In this document: positions 25,091 to 33,019 of the stretch, one piece after another
Layout of the letters: the number at the start of each line of letters is the position of its first letter
How positions within the stretch are numbered: the stretch's first letter is position 1
Assembly (NCBI RefSeq): GCF_021026095.1
Contig: NZ_JAJNCU010000002.1
Coordinates: 310,001 to 374,000, forward strand
Reading direction: 5' to 3'
Length of the DNA: 64,000 nt
Origin: Salinicoccus halitifaciens
GTDB taxonomy: Bacteria > Bacillota > Bacilli > Staphylococcales > Salinicoccaceae
Notes under the pieces: model-generated
Database searches by the model: none
What the model saw: only the letters and a program-made list of their open reading frames with translations
What the model was told of the DNA's origin: nothing
Program-made: the position numbers and the translations under genes

Positions 25091-25132
25091 AGGACACTAA
25101 AGCCGGTTACATAGGAAAGGGGTGAGTCAGCA

Positions 25133-25549
25133 ATGGATATCAAAGTGAAGCGGGAATACAACAAGATCGATTCAGTCACGCCGCTCATCATTACGATCAA
25201 TGGTGAGGAGGTGGATAAGATAAAAAAAGGAGAGGAAACGACGGTCGCTCTGCCGGCTGAAACGGCGGAAGTCAGCCTCGATCCCATATTCGAAAGGGTG
25301 AAGCCGGTCCCGGTGAGGGATGGGGACATCGTCCTGCTCAGCCGCAGGAAGCTCCATTATATCCTGCAGTTCATCGCGCTGTTTTTTGCGCTCGCCCCGG
25401 GCCTGTTGATGATCATCAACATCGAATACTGGCCGTCACTCATCTTCTTCCTTCCCCTGGTCGGCATCACGTTCCTTATCGATTTCTTCATGAAGACCTA
25501 CCAGATTGAGGTCGTGGGGAACAGTAAGAAAAAGGGGTATGATTCATGA
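25133..25549 (+). CDS. Small two-helix membrane protein, paralog 2
   Basis: A 138-residue protein with the same plan as its neighbours: MDIKVKREYNKIDSVTPLII, a VDKIKKGEETTVALP turn, PVPVRDGDIVLL, then two membrane helices (about 80-100 and 103-120). Ribosome site AAGGGGTGA. Overlaps the next gene by four bases (ATGA). The N-terminal domain looks like a small beta-sandwich facing the cytoplasm; role unknown. Confidence 0.75.
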   Translation: MDIKVKREYNKIDSVTPLIITINGEEVDKIKKGEETTVALPAETAEVSLDPIFERVKPVPVRDGDIVLLSRRKLHYILQFIALFFALAPGLLMIINIEYWPSLIFFLPLVGITFLIDFFMKTYQIEVVGNSKKKGYDS

Positions 25550-25950
25550 CGGTGAAAGTGATCAGGAAAAAGGAAAGGATGACTGCTGATTGGACGGAAC
25601 TTGAAGTCTATCTTGATGAGGCGAAAGTTACCAGTATATATGGAAGTGATACTGCTGAGGTCGAACTTGAAGGAGAGACCGGTGAACTGAAAGTCAAACA
25701 AATTATGAACAAAGTTGTTACAAAGCATGTAAAACAAGGCGACACAGTAGAAGTTTCCAATTCACGGACGATGATTTGGGTGGGCTACCTCCTGCCGGTT
25801 CTGCTGCTTATTATGTTCACTTCTTCGATTTTCGATCTTTTGAACTTTTGGATTCTCAGCGTTCTGGTCGTGGGTTACATCATCTTTATCTCGGGCATCA
25901 AGCCGCTTCAGATTAAAGTCATCAGCAGCAGCCGTGAATCCGGAAATTGA
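25546..25950 (+). CDS. Small two-helix membrane protein, paralog 3
   Basis: A 134-residue member of the same family: TVKVIRKKERMTADWTELEV, ARG-free VTSIYGSDTAEVELEGETG turn, VTKHVKQGDTVEVSN and two helices (about 78-96, 100-118). Start overlaps the preceding stop in ATGA, so the two are translationally coupled. Base composition is more A+T-rich than the neighbours. Function unknown; tandem paralogs may form a hetero-oligomer (inference). Confidence 0.75.
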   Translation: MTVKVIRKKERMTADWTELEVYLDEAKVTSIYGSDTAEVELEGETGELKVKQIMNKVVTKHVKQGDTVEVSNSRTMIWVGYLLPVLLLIMFTSSIFDLLNFWILSVLVVGYIIFISGIKPLQIKVISSSRESGN

Positions 25951-26029
25951 TAAGCAGCCTGGGATGTTTCATCTTTTCCGTAAAAAGGTACATCAATAAA
26001 AAAAGACTCACGAAAGGGAGTGCTGGGAT

Positions 26030-26122
26030 ATGAATGCACTATTAATATTCGGTCTCGCCACGGTGATCATCGCCATCATCATCGGCATGGTCTTCAAAGG
26101 CATCGGCAAAGCGAAAAAATAA
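26030..26122 (+). CDS. Thirty-residue single-helix membrane peptide
   Basis: ATG 26030 follows AAAGGGAG at good distance. The peptide starts MNALLIFGLATVIIAIIIG, one membrane helix, and ends in a basic tail KGIGKAKK. A terminator follows at once. A convergent 23-residue peptide gene ends at the other side of that hairpin. Size and layout resemble small membrane peptides, including type I toxins, but there is no proof of toxicity. Confidence 0.6.
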   Translation: MNALLIFGLATVIIAIIIGMVFKGIGKAKK

Positions 26123-26143
26123 AAGTCCATATAAATGACAATT

Positions 26144-26175
26144 GGCAGCCGGGGAACCCCGACTGCCGTTTTTTT
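26144..26175. terminator. Bidirectional hairpin terminator between two tiny genes
   Basis: GGCAGCCGGGG pairs with CCCCGACTGCC over a 2-nt loop (one mismatch/G-T), then TTTTTTT. The TAA of the minus-strand peptide gene overlaps its T run. Confidence 0.8.
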
Positions 26176-26245
26176 AATTATTCATCAAAATGATAAGTAC
26201 AAAGACGATGACAATGATTAAAGTGATTGAAATACCATATTTCAT
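26174..26245 (-). CDS. Twenty-three-residue single-helix membrane peptide
   Basis: On the minus strand, CAGGAGG then 8 nt then ATG opens a frame of 23 codons, MKYGISITLIIVIVFV and a short tail ending MNN. It is one hydrophobic helix. The ribosome site is optimal, which argues that it is translated. It faces the 30-residue peptide gene across a shared terminator. Confidence 0.55.
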   Translation of the reverse strand: MKYGISITLIIVIVFVLIILMNN

Positions 26246-26326
26246 AATGAATACCTCCTGCTTGGGTTATCTTTCCATACCCGGATTTACACCTTTAATA
26301 ACCATTTCCACAAACTTTGGCGGCGG

Positions 26327-26344
26327 ATATGACAAATGTCATAT
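26327..26344. promoter_or_regulatory. Probable DesR operator upstream of the desaturase gene
   Basis: ATATGACA-AA-TGTCATAT, a perfect 18-bp palindrome centred about 65 bp before the expected transcription start. Position and shape fit the activator site of a NarL/DesR-type regulator. Confidence 0.6.
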
Positions 26345-26388
26345 TTTATTGCTGACAAAATCCTCTATCCGGTCTCCCTCCGGCATTC

Positions 26389-26394
26389 TATAAT
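26389..26394 (+). promoter_or_regulatory. -10 element of the desaturase promoter
   Basis: TATAAT with no recognisable -35 hexamer 16-18 bp upstream, as expected for an activator-dependent promoter. The start codon is 34 bp downstream. Confidence 0.55.
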
Positions 26395-26427
26395 TATAGA
26401 TGACTAGAAGACAGGGAGATGGAACTT

Positions 26428-27459
26428 ATGACCAAACAAAAACAGGCGCAGCTGAAAAAGGCTGTTATGCCCTATGCTAAGTCCCAGACAAAAACAAGCA
26501 TTATACAATTACTCAATACGATCGTGCCATTCTTTTTATTATGGTTCCTGGCATACCAGGCACTCAGTGTTTCGTTCTGGCTGAGCCTGCCATTCAGCAT
26601 TCTTGCTGCAGGTTTCATGATACGTTCATTCATAATTTTCCATGACTGTGCGCACGGCTCATTTTTCAAAAATAAAAAGCTCAACAACTTTTTCGGTACA
26701 TTCACCGGCGTCATCACGCATTTCGCATATGATAGATGGAAGACCGAACATGCGATGCACCATGCAACGAGCGGCAACCTCGACAAACGGGGCATCGGCG
26801 ACATCTGGGTCATGACGGTGAAGGAATACGAAGAAGCAAGCAAGTGGAAGAAACTGCAGTACAGACTGTACCGTAACCCGATCGTGATGTTCGGCCTCGG
26901 ACCGCTGCATCTGTTCCTGAGTGCGAACCGCTTCAACCGCAAGGCGGCGAAACGGAAAGAGCGTTTGAACACGCACCTCATCACCTTGATACTGATTGCG
27001 ATTTACCTCACCATCGGTTTCACATTGGGATGGCATGTCCTCCTCATGGTCCAGCTGCCGATCATCTACATCGCCGGAATGGCGGGCATCTGGCTGTTCT
27101 ATGTACAGCACCAGTTCGAAGATTCCTATTTTGAAAATGAATCAGAGTGGGATTTCGTCAAGGCGGCAGTCGACGGCAGTTCATATTATAAACTGCCCAA
27201 GTGGCTCGAATGGATGACGGGCAGCATCGGATACCATCACGTCCACCATCTGGCACCTAGGGTCCCGAATTATCACCTTGAAGAGGCGCACGCTAATACA
27301 CCGCCGCTGCATCAGGCGACGACAATCACACTGAAGACGAGCCTCGAATCGATCAAGTTCAGATTGTTCGATGAAGACCACAAGAAGTTCATCACATTCA
27401 AAGACTTGAAGCAGCGTGTTGCCCAAGGTAATATGAAGCACAGTGCGAGCACTCGCTGA
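26428..27459 (+). CDS. des: Membrane fatty acid desaturase (Des-type)
   Basis: A 343-residue acyl-lipid desaturase with the three histidine boxes: HDCAHGSF (near residue 73), HAMHH (near 108) and HHVHH (near 270), and four main membrane helices. It introduces double bonds into phospholipid acyl chains to restore membrane fluidity in the cold. Start ATG 26428 has GGGAG 9 nt upstream. The two-component pair DesK/DesR follows, as in B. subtilis, and a palindromic operator precedes it. Confidence 0.93.
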   Translation: MTKQKQAQLKKAVMPYAKSQTKTSIIQLLNTIVPFFLLWFLAYQALSVSFWLSLPFSILAAGFMIRSFIIFHDCAHGSFFKNKKLNNFFGTFTGVITHFAYDRWKTEHAMHHATSGNLDKRGIGDIWVMTVKEYEEASKWKKLQYRLYRNPIVMFGLGPLHLFLSANRFNRKAAKRKERLNTHLITLILIAIYLTIGFTLGWHVLLMVQLPIIYIAGMAGIWLFYVQHQFEDSYFENESEWDFVKAAVDGSSYYKLPKWLEWMTGSIGYHHVHHLAPRVPNYHLEEAHANTPPLHQATTITLKTSLESIKFRLFDEDHKKFITFKDLKQRVAQGNMKHSASTR

Positions 27460-27466
27460 AGTTGAA

Positions 27467-27505
27467 TAAAGACCCGTCCATATACGGTATGGACGGGTCT
27501 TTTAT
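27467..27505 (+). terminator. Hairpin terminator of the desaturase gene
   Basis: AAAGACCCGTCCAT pairs with ATGGACGGGTCTTT, then T-rich; separates des from desKR. Confidence 0.85.
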
Positions 27506-27564
27506 AATGTTTAAAGCGCTTTAAACTGGTATAATTAGGCGAATCTTATGAAGGGGGCGGCACA

Positions 27565-28686
27565 ATGAGAGAGTGGTATCATCTGTTTGCCAAGAACACC
27601 GGACTCAGTCTGTATATATGGATCATCTTCTGCATACTGCCGTTCTACTTCATATTCCGTTCGACGTCAACTCCCGAGATCATCTTCGGAATCTCGGTGA
27701 CCCTGTTGTTCTTTGCGGTGTTCTGGCTGACGTATAACGTGAAGGGACCGAAAATATATATCGGCCTCAGCATTGAATTCGCCATCAATATCATCATGAC
27801 TTATTTGTTCGGATATGTGTACTTTGCACTGTTCATTGCATTTTATGTGGGCATCATACGTAACAGGGCGGGGTTCATATCCATGTATGTGATCCACCTT
27901 GTGACGACGATCGCCGCGATGGTGGTCGGTTTCATCGGCGACTATTCTTTATTCATCAGCCATCTGCCATTTTTGATCATGACGGTGCTCGGCGTCATTT
28001 TGATTCCGATCGGCAAACGGAGCCGCATCCAGACTGAAGAGCTGGAAGACCAGCTTGCGGATGCAAATCAGAAGATCGCAGAGCTTGCGATTGCTGATGA
28101 ACGCAACCGGATCGCCCGTGACCTTCATGATACACTGGGTCAGAAACTGTCGATGATCGGCTTGAAAAGTGAACTGTCATCGAAACTGATTGATATAGAT
28201 ACTGTAAAAGCGAAAAATGAGCTGGAAGATATCCACCATACTTCAAGGCAGGCACTGAAAGAAGTCAGGGAATTGATCGGCAATATGAGGCATAATGGGC
28301 TTGCTGAAGAGCTGAAAAGGGTGGGGGACATTCTCGATACGGCAGGCATAGACCATGAAATAACGGTGGATGCAGAAATCGGCAAGATTCCCGAGCTGAG
28401 TGAAAACATACTGAGCATGTGCTTAAAAGAAGCGGTCAACAATGTTATAAGACATGCGGGGGCAGACTACAGCTTCATAGAATTGTCCGAATCGAAAAGT
28501 GATCTTCTGCTGAAAGTATCCGATAACGGCACCCGTAACAAGCAATTTCTCAACGGTAACGGCCTGGACGGTATGAGGGAGAGGCTGTCATTTGTGAGCG
28601 GCGAGCTGCATATCACCCAGACGCCTGAAGGGTTCGAAATCAATGTCTCAGTGCCGAAAGTGCTGAAGGAAAGGGAGGAAGGATAA
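27565..28686 (+). CDS. desK: DesK-like thermosensor histidine kinase
   Basis: A 373-residue sensor kinase of the HPK7 group. Five to six membrane helices fill residues 15-150 and there is no large extracellular domain, as in B. subtilis DesK, which senses bilayer thickness. The phospho-acceptor is in ERNRIARDLHDTLGQKLSMI; the ATPase part has EAVNNVIRHAGA and NGLDGMRERL. Followed with no gap by desR. It would phosphorylate DesR when the membrane becomes rigid and so switch on the upstream desaturase. Confidence 0.92.
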   Translation: MREWYHLFAKNTGLSLYIWIIFCILPFYFIFRSTSTPEIIFGISVTLLFFAVFWLTYNVKGPKIYIGLSIEFAINIIMTYLFGYVYFALFIAFYVGIIRNRAGFISMYVIHLVTTIAAMVVGFIGDYSLFISHLPFLIMTVLGVILIPIGKRSRIQTEELEDQLADANQKIAELAIADERNRIARDLHDTLGQKLSMIGLKSELSSKLIDIDTVKAKNELEDIHHTSRQALKEVRELIGNMRHNGLAEELKRVGDILDTAGIDHEITVDAEIGKIPELSENILSMCLKEAVNNVIRHAGADYSFIELSESKSDLLLKVSDNGTRNKQFLNGNGLDGMRERLSFVSGELHITQTPEGFEINVSVPKVLKEREEG

Positions 28687-29286
28687 ATGATACGTATAGT
28701 GCTTGCGGAAGATCAAAACCTGCTGCTCGGTGCGCTGGGTTCACTGCTGGATCTGGAAGATGATCTGGAAGTCGTCGGCAAAGCAGTGAATGGTGAAGAG
28801 GCGTTGAAACTGGTCGAAGAACTGAAACCGGATGTCTGCCTCATGGATATAGAAATGCCGGTGATGACCGGTCTTGAAGCGGCCGAGAAGTTGAAGGACA
28901 CCGACTGTAAAGTGATGATACTCACGACGTTTTTACGGCCCGGGTATTTCGAACGGGCGAAAAAAGCCAATGTGCGCGGGTATTTATTGAAAGACAGCCC
29001 GAGTGAGACACTTGCCGATGCGATCCGGCAGATTACGGACGGCAAAAGGGTGTACTCCCCGGAACTGATCGATGTGGCATTTGAATTGGATAACCCGCTG
29101 ACGAAGCGGGAGCAGGAGATCGTCCAGCATCTGGCTGAAGGTGAGCCAACGAAGACCATCGCCAAAAATTTGAGCCTGTCAAACGGGACCGTGAGGAATT
29201 ACATCTCGATTGTACTGGATAAACTTGGGGCAAAGAACAGGATTGAAGCCATCTCAAAGGCGAAGGATAAAGGCTGGCTGAAATAG
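28687..29286 (+). CDS. desR: DesR-like NarL/FixJ response regulator
   Basis: A 199-residue regulator: receiver domain (1-120) with the phospho-acceptor in CLMDIEMPVMTG and the conserved Lys in GYLLKDSPSE; LuxR-type HTH (about 135-195) with LTKREQEIVQHLAEGEPTK and GTVRNYISIVLDKLGA. Starts one base after the kinase stop, downstream of GGAGGAAGG. Its likely target is the palindrome before des. Confidence 0.93.
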   Translation: MIRIVLAEDQNLLLGALGSLLDLEDDLEVVGKAVNGEEALKLVEELKPDVCLMDIEMPVMTGLEAAEKLKDTDCKVMILTTFLRPGYFERAKKANVRGYLLKDSPSETLADAIRQITDGKRVYSPELIDVAFELDNPLTKREQEIVQHLAEGEPTKTIAKNLSLSNGTVRNYISIVLDKLGAKNRIEAISKAKDKGWLK

Positions 29287-29327
29287 GGTAGAGATAACTG
29301 CGTGATAAGCTGAATAGGAGGGATTGC

Positions 29328-29798
29328 ATGTCAAAGAGAATTGATAAGGCAAGTGTCCTGATCGGTGCGCCGCAGGAGAGCATATACCAGTCGTTTGTAA
29401 AAGAGGAAGCGTTCAAGAGATGGATGGCCCCGCACGATATGACGATGGAAATTGAATCCTTCGATGCGGTTGAAGGCGGAACTTTCCGCGTCAACCTGAT
29501 ATACGATGACAAAGAGACGGCGGGGAAGACGGCAGACAATGTCGACAGCTACACGGGTGTCTTTAAAACATTGGAGCCGTACAACCGCGTCATCTTCACC
29601 GTGGAATTCGATACCGATGACGAAAAGTATGAAGGCATCATGGAACAGGAATGGACGATGATCGGGCAGGGGAATGAAACGGAAGTCTTCGTGACATGCC
29701 GTAATGTGCCGGAAGGCGTCGACCAGGAAGTTCATGAAAGGGCGCTGATTGTTGCCCTGTACCGCCTGGCCGACCATCTCGGCGCAGAGATCAGATGA
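29328..29798 (+). CDS. SRPBCC (AHSA1-like) domain protein
   Basis: A 156-residue START/Bet v1-fold protein of the activator-of-Hsp90-homologue group: SVLIGAPQESIYQSFVKEEA at the start, FKRWMAPHDMTME, GGTFRVNLIYDD, and YNRVIFTVEF. Such proteins bind small hydrophobic ligands; no specific function can be given. AGGAGGG ribosome site. Single gene 41 bp after desR; partial cotranscription with desKR is possible. Confidence 0.85.
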   Translation: MSKRIDKASVLIGAPQESIYQSFVKEEAFKRWMAPHDMTMEIESFDAVEGGTFRVNLIYDDKETAGKTADNVDSYTGVFKTLEPYNRVIFTVEFDTDDEKYEGIMEQEWTMIGQGNETEVFVTCRNVPEGVDQEVHERALIVALYRLADHLGAEIR

Positions 29799-29803
29799 TC
29801 TAT

Positions 29804-29835
29804 TACCGGACACCATGAGGTGCCCGGTTTTTTAT
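29804..29835 (+). terminator. Hairpin terminator
   Basis: ACCGGACACC pairs with GGTGCCCGGT (one mismatch), then TTTTTTA. The 52-bp repeats follow. Confidence 0.7.
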
Positions 29836-29849
29836 TGTGTTTTAAAATG

Positions 29850-30210
29850 CGGCGTAAGGTTGGTGCTGAACTCGTGTGAAGGTTGCGAAAAGTGGTGCCG
29901 TATCCGCAAGGTTGACTCTGAAACCGGGTGAAGGCTGCGAAAAACAGTGCTGGATTCGCAAGGTTGACTCTGAAATCAAGCGAAGGTTGCGAAAAGTGGT
30001 GCCGTATTCGCAAGGTTGACTCTGAAATCAAGCGAAGGTTGCGAAAAGTGGTGCCGTATTCGCAAGGTTGACTCTGAAACCGGGTGAGGGTTGCGAAAAA
30101 CAGTGTCGGATTCGCAAGGTTGGTGCTGAACCCGAATGAAGGTTGCGAAAAGTGGTGCCGTATCCGCAAGGTTGACTCTGAAATCAAGCGAAGGTTGCGA
30201 AAAAATATGG
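29850..30210. repeat. Array D: seven 52-bp units, arms AAGGTTGCGA and TCGCAAGG
   Basis: AAGGTTGCG (or one-base variants) starts at 29879, 29931, 29983, 30035, 30087, 30139 and 30191, exactly 52 bp apart. Each full unit reads AAGGTTGCGA, 15 nt, TCGCAAGG, 19 nt. Units at 29983 and 30035 are identical; others differ in loop and filler. A degenerate partial unit precedes the first. This accounts for most of the 495-bp gap. Confidence 0.88.
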
Positions 30211-30246
30211 ATTCAAATAAAAACTCCCACCCTGTCGAATAGGGGG

Positions 30247-30271
30247 TATAATGTAAATGAGTATATTTACA
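30247..30271. promoter_or_regulatory. -10 element and operator-like palindrome of the acidic lipoprotein gene
   Basis: TATAAT at 30247-30252 runs straight into TGTAAAT-GAGTAT-ATTTACA, a perfect 7-6-7 inverted repeat over the expected start of transcription. No good -35 is seen. The regulator is unknown. Confidence 0.45.
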
Positions 30272-30293
30272 ATATGAGGGGTGGAGATCGTCA

Positions 30294-31211
30294 ATGCTGA
30301 GAAAATTTCTATTGCTTACGGGTATCGCACTGCTTGTTGCCTGCAGCGCAAATGAGACGGAAGAAGCGGTGGATGTTGAAGGGGAGCTTGTTGTGGAGGA
30401 AGCAGAGAGTACGGAGGTGGATGAGGCTTCAGAGTCTGCGGATAACGATGAATCAGAAGAGGCGGAATCTGCCGAAGCGGATGATGAAGCAGAAGCGGAT
30501 TTGGCGGAAGTCGAGGTTGAAACCGTCGACGAGGAGATCGACATCACTGCTGCGAGTGAGGATAAGGCGGCTTTCGATCTGGTGAAGGATGATACGTTCA
30601 CGAATGAGACCGGGCAGGCGGTCTGGGAAAAGTATCAGGACATGACTGAAGAATACACGCTTAAGGACGTGTTCGATCCGGAAGGCAGTGGTTCTTCAAG
30701 CGCCGAGGTTGAGGAACTGATGTCTGATATGGAAATTGAACCGGACTCGATGGATCTCGGCAACGGGCATACTTTGATGATCTATCATTTCCCGGACGAT
30801 GAGCTGGCCCACGAAAACGGGGAGCCGTTCATCATGGCGGACATGACTTTCATTTTCGATGAAGATGATCACCTCATCCATTCTTCGATTGCCCCGGGGT
30901 TTTACGAGCTGGACCTCTCCGGTACGCCGAATGCCGAGGATCTTGGGGATGTGATATCGATGGACGACCTCGCAGACGACCATGATCCGCAGGTGTTCGC
31001 GGTCGGTGAGATGCTGATCAATGAAGCAACGATTACGCAGGCTTTGATCCCCGTGGATGCGGATGACAATACGCTCGGGCTTTATGTCTACGCGCTCGGC
31101 GATACCATCGTCTACAGCAACGGTGACCTGTTCTTCACCATCAGCGCGGATTTCCCGACGTATTCCTATCTTTATTTCCAGGACCTGGTCCAGGCCTATA
31201 CAACCATGTAA
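30294..31211 (+). CDS. Acidic secreted lipoprotein of unknown function
   Basis: A 305-residue lipoprotein: signal MLRKFLLLTGIALLVACS with the lipobox Cys at about residue 17, an extremely acidic low-complexity linker (about residues 20-85, mostly Glu, Asp, Ala, Ser), then a folded domain (about 90-305) with KAAFDLVKDDTF and a C-terminal YSYLYFQDLVQAYTTM. The domain recalls DUF4767-like or other small secreted sensor domains, but I cannot name it. The acidic linker suits a high-salt exterior. GGGGTGGAG ribosome site. Confidence 0.75.
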   Translation: MLRKFLLLTGIALLVACSANETEEAVDVEGELVVEEAESTEVDEASESADNDESEEAESAEADDEAEADLAEVEVETVDEEIDITAASEDKAAFDLVKDDTFTNETGQAVWEKYQDMTEEYTLKDVFDPEGSGSSSAEVEELMSDMEIEPDSMDLGNGHTLMIYHFPDDELAHENGEPFIMADMTFIFDEDDHLIHSSIAPGFYELDLSGTPNAEDLGDVISMDDLADDHDPQVFAVGEMLINEATITQALIPVDADDNTLGLYVYALGDTIVYSNGDLFFTISADFPTYSYLYFQDLVQAYTTM

Positions 31212-31244
31212 AATAAAAACCTTCCTTCACGGAGGGTTTTATTT
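31212..31244 (+). terminator. Hairpin terminator
   Basis: AAAACCTTCCT and its near complement GGAGGGTTTT, followed by ATTTG. Confidence 0.65.
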
Positions 31245-31355
31245 GTGGAATCGGCTTTAATTTAATGATGGATCGCATGGTTTCCTATATAATGTGATGA
31301 AGAGATGTGCCTCACTGATGATCACCGGAAGAACAGGGAATAAGAGGTGTCTGAT

Positions 31356-32477
31356 TTGAATTTTTTAACGCGCCGTCTGAATATGATGCTGTCGGTTCTG
31401 ATCATCGGATTCCTGCCGCATCAGGAAATGACGGATTACATACCGCTGGAATCGCTTGAAAAAGATGAACAGATCGAAAATCTGATTTTTGAACGGATCG
31501 ATCACGAGACGCTGCATGGTGCCGTGTTCATGATTGAAAATGACGGTGAAGTGACGGAAGCTGCTTCCGGCAATCTGGATCTTGACACACCTATCAGCAT
31601 CGCAAGCGTCACCAAGATGTTTACAGCGAGCGTCATCTTCCAGATGGTCGAGGCGGATATGCTCAGCCTGGATGATACGATCGACATGTATCTCACACCT
31701 GAGGAATATTCGGGCCTTCATGTATATGAAGGGGCAGAGTACAGCGGGAGCATCACGATCAGCCAGCTGCTCAGCCATACGACGGGCCTCCCGGCCTATG
31801 CGGAGAGCGAAGCGGAAGGGCTGACCCTGGTCGAGGATTCGATCGATAACGGGGAAACGTTCACCTTCGAATCCAAATTGGACGACGCCAAAGGCAAGGG
31901 TGCCAGGTTCATCAACGGCACAGCTGCCTATTATGCAGACATCAATTATGATATATTGGGTGAGATCATCGAACGGGCCTCCGGCGGGACACTGGAATCC
32001 CAATATGAAAGCTATATATTCGAACCTCTCGGATTGTCAGATACGGAATTTGCGGATGACGCGGATACAGTGCCGCCCGTCACGGTCGGCGGGGAACCTA
32101 GGGACATTACGCCGATCCTTGCCAATATGCGGGCAAGCGGGGGCATCGTGAGCACCGCATCCGACCTCCTCACATTCACGAAAGCATTTTTCGAAGGGGA
32201 GATGTTCGACACCGCGTTCATCGAAACGGAGATGCAGGACATCCAGTTCCTGTTTCACCAGTACGGCAGCGGCGTGATGAAGTTTGATGTGACGGAGGAG
32301 ATACCGATGCTCAGGCTGTACCCGCTGACCGGCCATGCCGGGATCACCGGGAGCTTCGCCTTTTACAACGAATCACTCGATGCATACATCATCGGGACGA
32401 CGAACCAGGCGGATGACCCGATGCTCACATATGAACTCATCCAGCAGTTTTTGGAAGTGACGGAAACAGAAGAATGA
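31356..32477 (+). CDS. Serine hydrolase, beta-lactamase/PBP4* family (S12-like)
   Basis: A 373-residue penicillin-binding-protein-like hydrolase. The nucleophile motif is ASVTK (SxxK, near residue 86 of the frame), the second motif reads YAD where YxN is usual, and the third is GHAG in place of KTG, as in many class C-like esterases. A hydrophobic N-terminus (MMLSVLIIGFLPH) suggests export or anchoring. TTG 31356 is the likely start, 6 nt after GAGGTG. It heads an operon with two small membrane proteins. Substrate unknown. Confidence 0.82.
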   Translation: MNFLTRRLNMMLSVLIIGFLPHQEMTDYIPLESLEKDEQIENLIFERIDHETLHGAVFMIENDGEVTEAASGNLDLDTPISIASVTKMFTASVIFQMVEADMLSLDDTIDMYLTPEEYSGLHVYEGAEYSGSITISQLLSHTTGLPAYAESEAEGLTLVEDSIDNGETFTFESKLDDAKGKGARFINGTAAYYADINYDILGEIIERASGGTLESQYESYIFEPLGLSDTEFADDADTVPPVTVGGEPRDITPILANMRASGGIVSTASDLLTFTKAFFEGEMFDTAFIETEMQDIQFLFHQYGSGVMKFDVTEEIPMLRLYPLTGHAGITGSFAFYNESLDAYIIGTTNQADDPMLTYELIQQFLEVTETEE

Positions 32478-32490
32478 AAGGAATTGACAG

Positions 32491-32715
32491 ATGGACAGGA
32501 TTAATAAAACATCGCTCATACTCGGAGTGGTATGGGTGGTCGTATCATATCTGATGGTGACCCAGCTTTTATCGGAATGGTTCTACGCCCGTCCGGTATG
32601 GCTGATTCCGCTCACCATCATCGGCGGGGTCATCGTGATCAGGATATTATTCGATTACATACTCAAATACGATTTTTTCAATAAAAATTATAAGAAACGG
32701 GAGAGAGGGAAATGA
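32491..32715 (+). CDS. Two-helix membrane protein of unknown function
   Basis: A 74-residue protein with two membrane helices (about 8-26 and 37-56) and a basic C-terminal tail. It starts 13 nt after the serine hydrolase and its stop overlaps the next start (ATGA), so the three genes are coupled. I do not recognise the family. Confidence 0.72.
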   Translation: MDRINKTSLILGVVWVVVSYLMVTQLLSEWFYARPVWLIPLTIIGGVIVIRILFDYILKYDFFNKNYKKRERGK

Positions 32716-32987
32716 GGAACGAGAACACGATGAAATATGTGATATCGGCATTGCTCGGAGTGGGTTTATTCGGCTTCCTCTACATCATCATGGAAGTCAT
32801 CACCTTCTACAGCTTCCCGAGGATGCTCGGCTCAATTGCGGTGGCACTGATCGGCGGCGGTGCGATCGGCACGATACTGCAGCGGCTGCCGGACAAAGAT
32901 GAAAAGAATACATGGAAATACTATGCTGTATGCTTCACGGTGATGGCCGTGATTGCATTTATATATGTCACGTTGGTCGACTACTGA
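32712..32987 (+). CDS. Three-helix membrane protein of unknown function
   Basis: A 91-residue protein with three membrane segments (about 10-28, 36-53, 68-88) and a short cytoplasmic LQRLPDKDEKNTWK loop. GGGAGAGGGAA ribosome site; overlaps the previous gene by four bases. Last gene of the serine hydrolase operon; its terminator is shared with the convergent gene. Confidence 0.72.
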   Translation: MRNENTMKYVISALLGVGLFGFLYIIMEVITFYSFPRMLGSIAVALIGGGAIGTILQRLPDKDEKNTWKYYAVCFTVMAVIAFIYVTLVDY

Positions 32988-33019
32988 AAAACGTCCGGGG
33001 ATGCCCCCGGACGTTTTTT
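32987..33019. terminator. Bidirectional hairpin terminator
   Basis: AAAACGTCCGGGG pairs with CCCCCGGACGTTTT, with A and T runs at both ends; convergent genes. Confidence 0.85.

Noticed and set aside
24608-25114. Frames of 100-170 codons crossing array C
   Set aside because: They have low-complexity Arg/Ser content and no ribosome site, and overlap a clear gene in another frame.
29732-30601. A 289-codon minus-strand frame, Ser/Ala-rich then repeat-like, across array D and the lipoprotein gene
   Set aside because: It is the complement of the acidic linker codons plus the 52-bp array; the lipoprotein on the plus strand has a signal peptide and ribosome site.
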